A DNA stretch of 50,542 bases from Tenacibaculum ovolyticum DSM 18103 (GTDB lineage: Bacteria; Bacteroidota; Bacteroidia; Flavobacteriales; Flavobacteriaceae): contig NZ_AUMF01000024.1 of NCBI RefSeq assembly GCF_000430545.1, positions 1 through 50,542 of the forward strand, in the 5' to 3' direction. A program made the translations under genes and the position numbers. The notes under the pieces were generated by a model. The model did no database searches, was not told the DNA's origin, and was given only the letters and a program-made list of their open reading frames with translations. Positions within the stretch are counted from its first letter, which is position 1; each line of letters begins with the position of its first letter. This document shows, in pieces, positions 26,307 through 35,574 of this stretch.

Positions 26307-27707
26307 ATGACAAAGTTCAGAATCGAAAAAGACACAATGGGGAATGTTGAAGTTCCTGCTGATAAATATTGGGGAGCCCAAACAGAACGCTCTCGTAACA
26401 ACTTTAAAATAGGTCCTTCAGGTTCTATGCCTTTAGAAATAGTTTATGGTTTTGCTTATCTTAAAAAAGCTGCTGCTTATACAAATGCCGAATTAGGTGT
26501 ATTAGCTAATGAAAAAAGAGATTTAATTGCACAAGTTTGTGATGAAATTTTAGCTGGTAAACACAACGATCAATTTCCGTTAGTTATATGGCAAACAGGT
26601 TCTGGTACGCAATCTAACATGAACTGTAACGAAGTTATTGCTAACAGAGCGCATGAAATTGCTGGTAAAGTAATCGGTGAAGGAGAAAAAACCATTCAGC
26701 CAAATGATGATGTAAACAAATCGCAATCATCTAACGATACATTTCCTACAGGTATGCATATTGCTGCTTACAAGAAAATTGTAGAAGTAACAATACCTGG
26801 AGTAGAACAATTACGCGATACTTTACAGGCAAAATCAGAAGCTTTTAAAGATGTTGTAAAAATAGGTCGTACGCATTTAATGGATGCTACTCCCCTAACC
26901 TTAGGTCAAGAATTTTCTGGTTATGTAGCACAATTAAACTTCGGTTTAAAAGCATTAAAAAATTCTTTAGAACACTTATCGCAATTAGCTTTAGGTGGTA
27001 CTGCTGTTGGTACAGGATTAAACACACCTGCTGGTTACGATGTTTTAGTTGCTAAGTACATTGCAGAATTTACAGGTTTACCATTTATAACTGCCGAAAA
27101 TAAATTTGAAGCCTTAGCTGCACACGATGCTTTTGTTGAAACACATGGTTCTTTAAAACAATTAGCGGTTTCTATTAATAAAATAGCAAATGATATTCGT
27201 ATGATGGCTTCAGGTCCACGTTCTGGTATTGGTGAATTAATTATTCCTGCTAACGAACCAGGTTCTTCTATTATGCCAGGAAAAGTAAACCCTACGCAGG
27301 CAGAAGCAATTACTATGGTTTGTGCACAAGTTATGGGTAACGATGTTGCTGTTACTGTTGGTGGTACGCAAGGGCATTACGAATTAAACGTATTTAAACC
27401 AATGATGGCGGCTAACGTATTACAATCTGCTCAATTAATTGGAGATGCTTGTGTATCTTTTGATGTTAATTGTGCTGCTGGTATTGAGCCAAATCACGGT
27501 AGAATTACTGAGTTAGTAAACAACTCATTAATGCTAGTTACTGCATTAAATACAAAAATAGGATATTATAAAGCTGCTGAAATAGCAAATACAGCGCATG
27601 CAAACGGAACTACCTTAAAAGTAGAAGCTGTTCGTTTAGGTTATGTTACCGAAGCTGAATATGACGAATGGGTAAAACCTGAAGACATGACTGGTGGTTT
27701 AAAATAA
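26307..27707 (+). CDS. fumC: class II fumarate hydratase
   Basis: A 466-residue enzyme of the citric acid cycle that interconverts fumarate and L-malate. The family signature [13 protein letters not shown] holds the catalytic loop Ser and the substrate-binding Lys-Asn. Two other conserved regions are [16 protein letters not shown] and [20 protein letters not shown]. The full-length match and these motifs distinguish it from aspartase and argininosuccinate lyase, which lack the same spacing. A TAATTTTG -7 box is at 26261-26268 with no clear -33 element. It is transcribed alone and has a terminator just after the stop. Confidence 0.96.
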   Translation: MTKFRIEKDTMGNVEVPADKYWGAQTERSRNNFKIGPSGSMPLEIVYGFAYLKKAAAYTNAELGVLANEKRDLIAQVCDEILAGKHNDQFPLVIWQTGSGTQSNMNCNEVIANRAHEIAGKVIGEGEKTIQPNDDVNKSQSSNDTFPTGMHIAAYKKIVEVTIPGVEQLRDTLQAKSEAFKDVVKIGRTHLMDATPLTLGQEFSGYVAQLNFGLKALKNSLEHLSQLALGGTAVGTGLNTPAGYDVLVAKYIAEFTGLPFITAENKFEALAAHDAFVETHGSLKQLAVSINKIANDIRMMASGPRSGIGELIIPANEPGSSIMPGKVNPTQAEAITMVCAQVMGNDVAVTVGGTQGHYELNVFKPMMAANVLQSAQLIGDACVSFDVNCAAGIEPNHGRITELVNNSLMLVTALNTKIGYYKAAEIANTAHANGTTLKVEAVRLGYVTEAEYDEWVKPEDMTGGLK

Positions 27708-27727
27708 GCTGACTTACTATATTATAA

Positions 27728-27760
27728 AAAACCCGCAATTTTAAATTGCGGGTTTTGTTT
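27728..27760 (+). terminator. fumC terminator
   Basis: The stem AAAACCCGCAATTT pairs with its complement almost without loop, so the real loop is probably the central TTTTAAA; it is followed by a T-rich run. It lies between fumC and the convergent aspartate kinase gene. Confidence 0.88.
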
Positions 27761-27953
27761 TATACTCTATTTTAAGTTTTATTGATGAAACCTTCTACTA
27801 ACAACTACTTTTATTCTTTCTGAAAGAAAACTTAAATATCTCATATATTCAAATTTTACATATCATTTTTAAATGTATTTTATAAACTTCAAAAAATACC
27901 TTCTTTGTCTAAAGGAAAATTACAAAACTGATTTAACCAAATAAAAAAAATTA

Positions 27954-29336
27954 CTATATGAAATTATTTTCAACCTTTAAAAAAGAACTTGTTAGTTCTT
28001 CATGAAGTAAGACTAATGCTTTTTTAAAATCAGTTTTATTAAAAATTAAAGAAATCGAATTATTAAAAAATCGAAACCCAAGAATATTAATATTATGCTC
28101 AACTAATAAGTTTTTAATATTTTCTAGCTCTAATTTTTTATCCATTTTTTTACTAGTAATTGTAATCAAATCAATATTTCTATCAACTATTTCAATATTT
28201 TTTAAATCAGAAAATAATATAATACTTTCTTGAGAACCTTTAAGGTTTAAGCTAAAAAAATTAATACAGTCATTAGCTACAATATAAAATGATTTGTTTT
28301 GATTATTAGTTTTTTTTATTCTAAAAAATAAATAATCTTTATCAATTACCTCTTTAATTAAATTTTTACTTAGGTCTGTCTTTTTTTCAAAAGCCACAAT
28401 ACTACATGATTGATGTACTGACAAAACACGTTGTAATGTATTTTCGTGATTTATAACCTGGGTTCCTTTAAAATTAAAGTTAAAAGTATTTCGTATTAAA
28501 AAAGGAATATTATGTTTTGACAGTTCATTAATAGAATTTGGATGAACTAATACATTCGACCCAAATTTCGTTAAGTTTTTAAGTTCATCATAAGTAATAT
28601 TATCTAAGGAACTAGCCTTCATTACAGTATTAGGATCTGCTGTCATAATACCATTTACGTCAGTCCATTTAGTAACTTTTTTTGCATTTAAAATAGTTCC
28701 TAAAACTGTAGCTGTATAATCAGACCCCCCCCTGCCTAAAGTTGTAGTATCTCCATAAATAGAGCGAGCAATAAACCCCGTAACTACATAGCTTTTCTTA
28801 TTTTCATAAAAAAAAGAATGCATTATAGATTTTGTTAAATCCCAATCTATTTTAGCATTCGTAAAGTTATTATTGGTAATTATCAATTCTCGGGCATCTT
28901 TAAATGAAAAACTCATTTGATTACCTTTTAAGTATGTAGCTATAATATGGGCAGAAAATAACTCACCAAAACTCACAATTTTATCATAATCCTTCCCTAT
29001 TAAATTACCTTTTTTAATAATAAGACTTGAAATTTGTATTAAATCTTTTTCAAGTCTTTTAATAATTTTTAATAATCCTTTAGGTACTTCTTGAAATATA
29101 TAGTTTATAAACTCAATATGTTCATCAGAAATTAATTTAAGGACTTTTCTGTATTCTTCATCTTGAACTTTTAATAAATCGGTAACCCGCACTAAATTAT
29201 TAGTTATTCCTTTTAGTGCAGAAACTACAATAATTAAAGGAGTTTCATTCGAGTTATATTCCTTAATTATTTGTAACATATTTTCTAAAGAAGTTTTAGA
29301 ACTAACTGAACTCCCTCCAAATTTTAAAACTTCCAT
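27954..29336 (-). CDS. aspartate kinase (biosynthetic-cluster copy)
   Basis: A 460-residue kinase that phosphorylates L-aspartate, the entry to lysine, threonine, methionine and diaminobutyrate-type residues. The opening VLKFGGSSVSS, the SFGELFSAHI substrate region and GRGGSDYTATVLGTIL are typical of the family. A C-terminal region of about 150 residues with ACT-like strands is diverged, so feedback control may be altered. No homoserine dehydrogenase domain is fused. It is the last gene of the modified-peptide operon, 12 bases after the oxygenase gene. An enzyme of primary metabolism at the end of such a cluster suggests supply of an aspartate-derived building block, which is inference. Confidence 0.85.
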   Translation of the reverse strand: MEVLKFGGSSVSSKTSLENMLQIIKEYNSNETPLIIVVSALKGITNNLVRVTDLLKVQDEEYRKVLKLISDEHIEFINYIFQEVPKGLLKIIKRLEKDLIQISSLIIKKGNLIGKDYDKIVSFGELFSAHIIATYLKGNQMSFSFKDARELIITNNNFTNAKIDWDLTKSIMHSFFYENKKSYVVTGFIARSIYGDTTTLGRGGSDYTATVLGTILNAKKVTKWTDVNGIMTADPNTVMKASSLDNITYDELKNLTKFGSNVLVHPNSINELSKHNIPFLIRNTFNFNFKGTQVINHENTLQRVLSVHQSCSIVAFEKKTDLSKNLIKEVIDKDYLFFRIKKTNNQNKSFYIVANDCINFFSLNLKGSQESIILFSDLKNIEIVDRNIDLITITSKKMDKKLELENIKNLLVEHNINILGFRFFNNSISLIFNKTDFKKALVLLHEELTSSFLKVENNFI

Positions 29337-29348
29337 AAAATTAAATAT

Positions 29349-30263
29349 TTATACTCTTTCTTTAACTATACTTTTTTCTAATACGGCTATAATTTCATCT
29401 ACCGTTGTTGTTGAAGAAACTTGATCTCCTAAAAAAAATCTTAAAATTTCTATTTGACTGTCGTTTGGATTTTTTCGTAAATGATTTATTAATTTTTCTA
29501 AACCAGAAGCATGAACAAAATTCCAGGTAATAGAAATACTATCGGTAGCACAAGTAACATCATGAAACCATCCTGCAGGGAAAAGAATTATTTCACCAGC
29601 AGATAAAGTTACTTTAGTATGAATTTTTGCTGATGTAAATTCCGAAAATTTATTTAAATCTGGATCAATAATGTTTACAAACTCATCACCATTCATTACA
29701 TATTCTTCTTGATCTGGAGCATATAATGTAATGTCCTTTTTTCCATATAACTGACATAAAACAGCATTACTATTAAACGGATCTTTATGCAATCTTGTTC
29801 TTGAACCTTTTCCAGAAATAAATAATCCTTTATATGGAAATCTAAATTCAGTAATACTTTTATTTTCTCCTTCTCTTACCAATGGAACTAATAATGAATC
29901 TTGTGGCAAAAAATAAGGATGAGTCCAAGATTCTTTTAAACTATCAAATACATCATCTGACCATAAAAAATCTACATCTTTTAATTTTGTATACCATCTT
30001 ACATAATTCTTACAATCAATATTTGGTTTATTAAAATTAGCATCCAGATAACTTTCTAACGAAGCAACATTCTGTAAATCAAACAAATCATCATAAATTT
30101 GGGTAAACTCAGAGCCAAATTCTTTTTTTAAGGATGCAGGTTGAAACCTTGATAAATCCCAATCACTCATTGCATCTGTAATAATTATTGGAAAATTCCC
30201 TGTAATGTTATTTTGCAAAAATTCTTCTTTAGAAATTTTTTCAACTCTTCTTATTTCTTTCAT
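29349..30263 (-). CDS. JmjC/cupin_8-type Fe(II)/2-oxoglutarate oxygenase
   Basis: A 304-residue protein of the cupin-like JmjC group. The iron ligands are visible as HxD in RTRLHKDPFN (His159, Asp161) and the distal His in FPAGWFHDVT (His234). A Lys at 175 or 176 (LYGKKDITLY) is placed to bind 2-oxoglutarate. Relatives (FIH-like) hydroxylate side chains in proteins and peptides; others act on amino acids. It lies 7 bases after the phosphopantetheinyl transferase and 12 before aspartate kinase. The target could be the small precursor peptide or an NRPS-bound residue; sequence cannot decide. Catalytic residues are complete, so an active enzyme is likely. Confidence 0.82.
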   Translation of the reverse strand: MKEIRRVEKISKEEFLQNNITGNFPIIITDAMSDWDLSRFQPASLKKEFGSEFTQIYDDLFDLQNVASLESYLDANFNKPNIDCKNYVRWYTKLKDVDFLWSDDVFDSLKESWTHPYFLPQDSLLVPLVREGENKSITEFRFPYKGLFISGKGSRTRLHKDPFNSNAVLCQLYGKKDITLYAPDQEEYVMNGDEFVNIIDPDLNKFSEFTSAKIHTKVTLSAGEIILFPAGWFHDVTCATDSISITWNFVHASGLEKLINHLRKNPNDSQIEILRFFLGDQVSSTTTVDEIIAVLEKSIVKERV

Positions 30264-30270
30264 TTTAAAA

Positions 30271-30957
30271 TTAATTTTGGTTAGTAGTTTTGACTAGTTT
30301 TTCATACAGATTATCTATAGTCATATGTGTTAAATTGACAACATTTTTTTTGATAGATGTACTAATATGACATTTGTAATTTTCTGTAATCAATATGTTT
30401 TTATAAAACCATTTATCTGTGTTAGTGATAATATGATCTGTATTAATTTTTATTTCTGTTAAAGGAATATGTAAACCTCTTCCGTCTGCTTTTGATACCG
30501 CTTCTTTAATTGTCCATAAATCATAAAAAGTACATATTGGTGTTTGTGATTTATAAATTTTGTTTTTTTCAACGGCAGTTAAAACGGAATGAAAATCTTT
30601 TATTTTTATTTTCGAATCTATTTTTTCTATATCAATACCTAAAGGTTCTTTAGAAAGTGTATATGCAAAAACAACATATTCTCCAGAATGAGAAATGTTA
30701 AATGAAAACTCTTCATCCAAGTATGGTTTTTGATATTTGGTATATTTTATTTTTAAAAAAGCATCTTTACCAAAGAAATTTTCTGCTATTTTTTTTAGTA
30801 ATAATTTACCAATTAAAGAAGCTTGACGATCTTTCCAATGATAAAATTTAGTTATTTTTGAATGTTGATGTTTTGGAATTAAATTCAAACAACAATCCCA
30901 CAATTTTTGCGGCATTAATGTATGATTTCTTACAGAAATAACTGTTATGGTTTTCAT
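30271..30957 (-). CDS. Sfp-type 4'-phosphopantetheinyl transferase
   Basis: A 228-residue enzyme that moves the phosphopantetheine arm from CoA to a conserved Ser of carrier domains. The motifs are NISHSGEYVVFAY (87-99), the magnesium site GIDIEKID (107-114) and WTIKEAVSK (148-156). It is the natural activator of the three T domains of the NRPS encoded 11 kb upstream on the same strand. Yet it lies in the tight operon of the precursor-processing genes, 21 bases after the M50 protein gene. That position ties the two pathways together. No other such transferase is in the window. Confidence 0.92.
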   Translation of the reverse strand: MKTITVISVRNHTLMPQKLWDCCLNLIPKHQHSKITKFYHWKDRQASLIGKLLLKKIAENFFGKDAFLKIKYTKYQKPYLDEEFSFNISHSGEYVVFAYTLSKEPLGIDIEKIDSKIKIKDFHSVLTAVEKNKIYKSQTPICTFYDLWTIKEAVSKADGRGLHIPLTEIKINTDHIITNTDKWFYKNILITENYKCHISTSIKKNVVNLTHMTIDNLYEKLVKTTNQN

Positions 30958-30978
30958 TGAAAAAGAGTTAAAGACAAA

Positions 30979-33048
30979 TTAATCAGGTAGATTTTCTCCT
31001 ATTTTGTTGTTTACTTTTATAACCGTGTCGTTTTTTATAGTTAATAAAACAGGCACATTTTTAGTAAGTTTTCTTAACGCGTTTCTTGTAATAAACTCAA
31101 CAGGAAAATCAACTTTCATACTGTTTTTAAGCGTATTAAAATCCTCCTTTTTTTCTAGAATACTAATTCCAATTACTTTTTCACCTCCATTTGCTATATC
31201 GTTCATATGCGGAATTGCATTTTTACAGTGGATACAATTTGGTGAAAACAAAAACCAATATTCAGCCTTTTTCATTTCATTAGAAATTGTAACCCCTGAA
31301 TCATAAATAGAATTACCAATATTCTTGAATACAAAACCAGATGACTTTGAAGCGTTAAATTTAAAAACCTGAAACGTAGTTAAAAACACGATAACTATAG
31401 AAATGAGTATTTTAACTGTTCGTTTAGAAATAGTAGTTTTAAGTTGTTTCAGAAGAAAAAAGGATAATAAAAGTAAAAAAGTATTTTTTAATAATACAAC
31501 TTCAATTTTACTTGAGTTTAATACATCAAAGCTGCCAAAACAATCGCATTCTTTTATCCCTAATTGAAAATACCCGTAGCTGTATACCAAACTTAACATC
31601 AATAAAAAAGCAATTGATACTTTTGGAACTACTTTTTTAAATATCCAAGTAGCAAAGCTTAATGCTAAGAAATACTCAAGAGCAATAATAAAATAGGCTA
31701 AAAAGCCAATATTTGGTGCATATTCTAGCACCTTTTGTTTAAAAGGTGAAAAATCTAATGTTTTACCAACTGCTGAAAGTAAATAAATTACAGATAAGAC
31801 AATATGTACACCAATCCATAGTACTTCTTTTGTATTTATTGTTTTAATAACTTTCATTCTTTGATACATTTTTTTTAAAAACCTAAATAAGATGTAATAG
31901 AATAATAGCGGAATTGTAAGCTTTTTAAGTGAGTTATAATCGAATTTAAAACCACCTTTAAGAAAATCTTCTATAAGATTGTAAATAGTTATTGGATAAC
32001 TAAAAATAGCATTATAATCTGTGATTAAAATCCAACCTAAAAAAACAACAATGAAAGAATTACTTATAAGGGCATATAGGAATAAAAGGATATTCTTTTT
32101 AGAATAGATAAAAACATTCTTTTGTATAAATTGACCAAAAAATTGTTTTATTTTTTGATTAGAATTAGCTCTAAGATTATTTACTCCAGTAATATCTGAT
32201 AAGACCCAATATCCATCGGTTCTAAAAAAAGGATTTAGATTCACCAAAACACTTAAAATACCTAATAAATAAACAAGAACTAGAAACTCAATTTTATGTG
32301 TAAATAAAAATAAAACCCCAAATAATGTAGCAATTAATACTTGTATATGAAGACCAGCGAGATTTACAACAATTCGTTGTTTTTTAGTTAACTTCCAAAT
32401 ATCAGAAACATCTGCAAACATCACTGGTGATAGTAAATAAAAGCCAAAACCAATATTACCATGTTTTCCCCCAAAATGATTACAAGCTGCTGCGTGACCA
32501 AATTCATGTAAAAACAGCGTAACAACGATTACAACTCCAATAAAAAGAGCTTTTGAAAAGGGTAAATTAGTAAAAGATTCAAAAGTTACCTCCCCCCAAT
32601 AATTAACTCCAATAAAAGCTATAAATATCAAACAACTTACTTGTATTGGGTAAAATATAGTTTTTGAAAATAATGGAGCAATTAACTTAGCAATAGGTGC
32701 TACTATTTTTTCTGGAATAACATCAAAACTAAGTTTTAAATAGTCTGGTTTTGAAGCAATTTCATTTGAATAAAGATCATTTTCTATAATCTGATATTTT
32801 CCTAGGTCTTTATATAAAATTTCATAAACTTTTTCTGCGCTTACATCTTTATTTATAGCCTCGCTAAATTTTTCTGAAAGTTCTGTTACTGTTTTTTTTC
32901 CATCTACCAATTCAAGAAGCACAGTAACAAGTTCTGTAATCTTTACATAATGATTCAATTTATTATGCACAACTAAATTTCCATTTCCATCGTATGGTAG
33001 AATTTCTGCGTCTAGGGATTTTATTGGAATTAATTGTAAAACATTCAT
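30979..33048 (-). CDS. PqqD-like / M50 protease / MauE-like / thioredoxin-like membrane fusion protein
   Basis: A 689-residue polytopic membrane protein with four parts. Residues 20-95 resemble PqqD, the leader-peptide recognition fold (KITELVTVLLELVDGKKTVT). Residues 170-300 are an M50 site-2-protease core: zinc motif HEFGH (181-185) and NLNPFFRTDGYW (270-281) with the third ligand Asp. Residues 410-535 resemble MauE/DoxX redox membrane domains, with CDCFGSF (501-507). Residues 590-689 are thioredoxin-like, active site CIHC (605-608) and a VPV cis-Pro loop. It could bind the precursor leader, cut it at the membrane and drive disulfide formation between the two peptide Cys; this order of events is inferred. 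It starts 22 bases after the prenyl-synthase fusion gene. Confidence 0.85.
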   Translation of the reverse strand: MNVLQLIPIKSLDAEILPYDGNGNLVVHNKLNHYVKITELVTVLLELVDGKKTVTELSEKFSEAINKDVSAEKVYEILYKDLGKYQIIENDLYSNEIASKPDYLKLSFDVIPEKIVAPIAKLIAPLFSKTIFYPIQVSCLIFIAFIGVNYWGEVTFESFTNLPFSKALFIGVVIVVTLFLHEFGHAAACNHFGGKHGNIGFGFYLLSPVMFADVSDIWKLTKKQRIVVNLAGLHIQVLIATLFGVLFLFTHKIEFLVLVYLLGILSVLVNLNPFFRTDGYWVLSDITGVNNLRANSNQKIKQFFGQFIQKNVFIYSKKNILLFLYALISNSFIVVFLGWILITDYNAIFSYPITIYNLIEDFLKGGFKFDYNSLKKLTIPLLFYYILFRFLKKMYQRMKVIKTINTKEVLWIGVHIVLSVIYLLSAVGKTLDFSPFKQKVLEYAPNIGFLAYFIIALEYFLALSFATWIFKKVVPKVSIAFLLMLSLVYSYGYFQLGIKECDCFGSFDVLNSSKIEVVLLKNTFLLLLSFFLLKQLKTTISKRTVKILISIVIVFLTTFQVFKFNASKSSGFVFKNIGNSIYDSGVTISNEMKKAEYWFLFSPNCIHCKNAIPHMNDIANGGEKVIGISILEKKEDFNTLKNSMKVDFPVEFITRNALRKLTKNVPVLLTIKNDTVIKVNNKIGENLPD

Positions 33049-33070
33049 TGGTTACTTAGTTTTTATTTTT

Positions 33071-35041
33071 TTATAAATTACTATTTATATAACTAGACAA
33101 CCCCGATATACAAGCAGAGGTTGTAAATAATCTATGAAAATCTTTTACAATAATATTAGTTCCAGAATCACTTACTTTCCAAGTAACATTTGATGAATTT
33201 GCATTTATAATTGATGGTTGAGGAATTCGCATTGATGCATTTTCTAACCATGACCCATCTTTTAATTGTTCATTTAAAACAATACTTACAATTTCATTTA
33301 TATCTTGTTTGTACTTTTCTAAAAAAAGATTGTTTACAATTAGTGACTCTAATAATAAACCTAAATAAAAGCAATTTTTATCTTCTTTCAATTTTGTATA
33401 CGAAGTACTCTTTACAAAGTTCTCTAATGAACTTGATGCTAGTTTAATCATATTTATATCCTCTATTAAAAAGGCTCCTTTTAAAATAAGATTAAAAGCA
33501 TAAACATCATGGGTCCACCAGTATGATTTTACAGCATCTTCTTGTTGAATTATAAACTCTAAGTATTTTTTCACATTAAAGAATGCCCTATTTTTAATGT
33601 TTGCTTCACATAAGAATAAATAAGCTGCAGCACTCACACAAAAATGAGAATTTAACCATCCTTTTACATTTGCATCAGTTGAGAAGTTTAATGAAACAAT
33701 TACTTCTTCTTTAGATTTGTAAGTACTAAAACCACCATCTTCATTTTGAAAAGAATACCAATTATTTAATTGTTCTTCTGATATTTTTATATTGTTTTTT
33801 AATAAGGCTCTTAGAACAAAAGTGGTAGAATCTGCATCTGAAATCCATTTACTATTATACCCCCAAATATTATTTTCAGCAGTGTGTTGTTGTAAAAAAG
33901 CAACTGCTTTTGTAGTATCTATTTTATAATTTATATTGTTTTCTTCTTGAGATAGAAGAAATCCTGTAGTCCAAATATCACTTATTCCTGCATCATTAAA
34001 ATAATCTATCCAATTTCCTTTTTCTTTATTTTGTGAGTTTTGTATAAATTTTTTAGCGTTATCAAATGCTATTTCCGGGGACTTATAATTATTTATTTTT
34101 TGATTTGATAGTTTTTGTCGGCTATGAAAAACAGCTACAAATCCTGACATGTTTAATTGATTTTTAACTATTTCGTTGTATAGTTTTTGAATTTCAATTT
34201 TCCATGCTGGTAAGTCGTAAGGTGCTATTGTTTTTTTAGCCTTTTCTAAATATCCTAATGCTTTATCATACAGTTTTACGGCTGTACCATTTAAGTACAT
34301 AGCTTTTTTTAAATTCTTAATTGTTTTTCCTTTAATTTCCTGTTCACCAATTTCTTGTGTAAGTTCAAAGTAAGCAATATTAAATTGCCCATTCTCAATA
34401 TCTTCTTGAAGGTCTGAAACGTCGTCGGTTATTTGAAAAGCGGTGTAAAAAAATTTATGAGCGTTTAGTAAATCTGTATATAATACTATATCGTTTAGTT
34501 TAGAGATATGATATAACGCGTCTATTGCTACTTTACCAAAAGCTGATTTATAATCTGCTAATTTTTCAAAGCCTTCGTAAGAATTAATAGCATGTGATTT
34601 TTGATCTATTTCAAAGGCTTTTACGTATTGAAATTTTCTAGAATTCCATGATTTCCAAAATTGATGGTTATTAGGAAATAAACTCGAAAGTAATTTTATT
34701 GATTCTTCTTTACAAATATCAGAAATCAAGTACGAAAAGAAACTATCCTTTGGCGACTGATTATCAAACATTTCATCTACTAAAATTATAGCTTTATAAT
34801 ATAAAAACCCAGCAATAGTAAGTACATCTAAAATCTTTTTATTTTCTATTTTAAATACAGTATTAAATAAATATGGATAGTATGTATAATATACTGGGTT
34901 ATTCTCTATAAACTGTTTATCAGCAATTGCTTTTACTATATTTTCAGGCAACTCTAGTGTATTCAGGTAATTATTTAAAGCAACTGTAAAAGTTGTTTTA
35001 AAGCTTTGCTCTTGTATTTGTTTTTCAGATAATTGAATCAT
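33071..35041 (-). CDS. isoprenyl-synthase-fold enzyme fused to class II terpene-cyclase-like domain
   Basis: A 656-residue two-domain protein. Residues 1-300 show an all-helical class I isoprenoid fold with two Asp-rich motifs at the right spacing: DEMFD (89-93) and DDVSD (206-210), the latter a canonical DDxxD. Residues 320-656 look like the alpha/alpha barrel of squalene-hopene and diterpene cyclases, with DADST (402-406) in the place of the catalytic DxDD, and QW-like repeats FQNEDGGFS (431-439) and LKDGSW (about 603-608). In Bacillus, ComQ uses the same class I fold to prenylate a Trp of ComX. The three small genes upstream encode peptides with one invariant Trp, so peptide prenylation is the leading idea; a free terpene product is the alternative. 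Confidence 0.75.
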   Translation of the reverse strand: MIQLSEKQIQEQSFKTTFTVALNNYLNTLELPENIVKAIADKQFIENNPVYYTYYPYLFNTVFKIENKKILDVLTIAGFLYYKAIILVDEMFDNQSPKDSFFSYLISDICKEESIKLLSSLFPNNHQFWKSWNSRKFQYVKAFEIDQKSHAINSYEGFEKLADYKSAFGKVAIDALYHISKLNDIVLYTDLLNAHKFFYTAFQITDDVSDLQEDIENGQFNIAYFELTQEIGEQEIKGKTIKNLKKAMYLNGTAVKLYDKALGYLEKAKKTIAPYDLPAWKIEIQKLYNEIVKNQLNMSGFVAVFHSRQKLSNQKINNYKSPEIAFDNAKKFIQNSQNKEKGNWIDYFNDAGISDIWTTGFLLSQEENNINYKIDTTKAVAFLQQHTAENNIWGYNSKWISDADSTTFVLRALLKNNIKISEEQLNNWYSFQNEDGGFSTYKSKEEVIVSLNFSTDANVKGWLNSHFCVSAAAYLFLCEANIKNRAFFNVKKYLEFIIQQEDAVKSYWWTHDVYAFNLILKGAFLIEDINMIKLASSSLENFVKSTSYTKLKEDKNCFYLGLLLESLIVNNLFLEKYKQDINEIVSIVLNEQLKDGSWLENASMRIPQPSIINANSSNVTWKVSDSGTNIIVKDFHRLFTTSACISGLSSYINSNL

Positions 35042-35083
35042 TTTTCCTAAAAAAATTATAGTTTTTGTATTGATGATATAAAG

Positions 35084-35115
35084 AGTTACTGTTGTAGCTA
35101 ACTACAACAGTAACT
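35084..35115. promoter_or_regulatory. perfect hairpin between precursor genes and processing operon
   Basis: The 14-base arms AGTTACTGTTGTAG and CTACAACAGTAACT are exact complements around the 4-base loop CTAA. It lies 13 bases past the last precursor stop and 43 bases before the fusion-enzyme ATG. No T run follows directly on the minus strand, so it looks like a partial terminator or an RNA-stabilising end that lets precursor message exceed that of the enzymes. Confidence 0.65.
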
Positions 35116-35128
35116 TAATTTCTAATTT

Positions 35129-35248
35129 TTAGAAATCACATGTAACATTACCAGGTGTAGGGACACATGTATCATCCCAAGAAGCCATTTCTAAACGTTC
35201 TTCTAATTTTTCTACTTGAAATTCGTTTGTTTGATTAAAATTTTTCAT
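35129..35248 (-). CDS. candidate precursor peptide, copy 1
   Basis: A 39-residue peptide. The first 22 residues form a charged leader that should be helical (EFQVEKLEERLEMA, residues 9-22). The tail is SWDDTCVPTPGNVTCDF with Trp24, Cys28 and Cys37 and a Pro-x-Pro-Gly turn between the Cys. It is the copy nearest the processing operon and differs from copies 2 and 3 at four residues (Asp25, Thr27, Asn34 and the unchanged frame around them; Asn25, Ser27 and Gln34 in the others). Conservation of the frame across tandem copies, with changes confined to the tail, argues for a real gene. The tail is the likely product; the cut site is unknown, perhaps near Met21-Trp24. Confidence 0.8.
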   Translation of the reverse strand: MKNFNQTNEFQVEKLEERLEMASWDDTCVPTPGNVTCDF

Positions 35249-35351
35249 TTTTATAAAATTTATTAATTCATTGCCTACTCTTTAAAGGATTTTCAGCATA
35301 CTCCAATTTTTTGTTCGTAGTTAAATACTACTAAAGCTTAATTTCTAGTTT

Positions 35352-35471
35352 TTAGAAATCACATGTAACCTGACCAGGAGTAGGGACACATGAGTCATTC
35401 CAAGAAGCCATTTCTAAACGTTCTTCTAATTTTTCTACTTGAAATTCGTTTGTTTGATTAAAATTTTTCAT
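35352..35471 (-). CDS. candidate precursor peptide, copy 2
   Basis: A 39-residue peptide with the same leader as copy 1 and the tail SWNDSCVPTPGQVTCDF. The Trp, both Cys, the PTPG turn and the C-terminal Asp-Phe are invariant among the three copies, which marks them as probable sites of modification or structure. It starts exactly 223 bases from each neighbour copy. There is no Ser/Thr-rich core, no dehydratase or LanC-type cyclase gene nearby, and no Gly-Gly cleavage site, so it does not fit a lanthipeptide or a bacteriocin of the double-glycine class. Confidence 0.8.
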   Translation of the reverse strand: MKNFNQTNEFQVEKLEERLEMASWNDSCVPTPGQVTCDF

Positions 35472-35574
35472 TTTATAAAATTTAATAATTAATGCTTACT
35501 CTTTTAAAGGATTTTCGGCAAGCTCCATTTTTTTGTTTGTAGTTAAATTACTACTAAGGCTTAATTTCTAGTTT

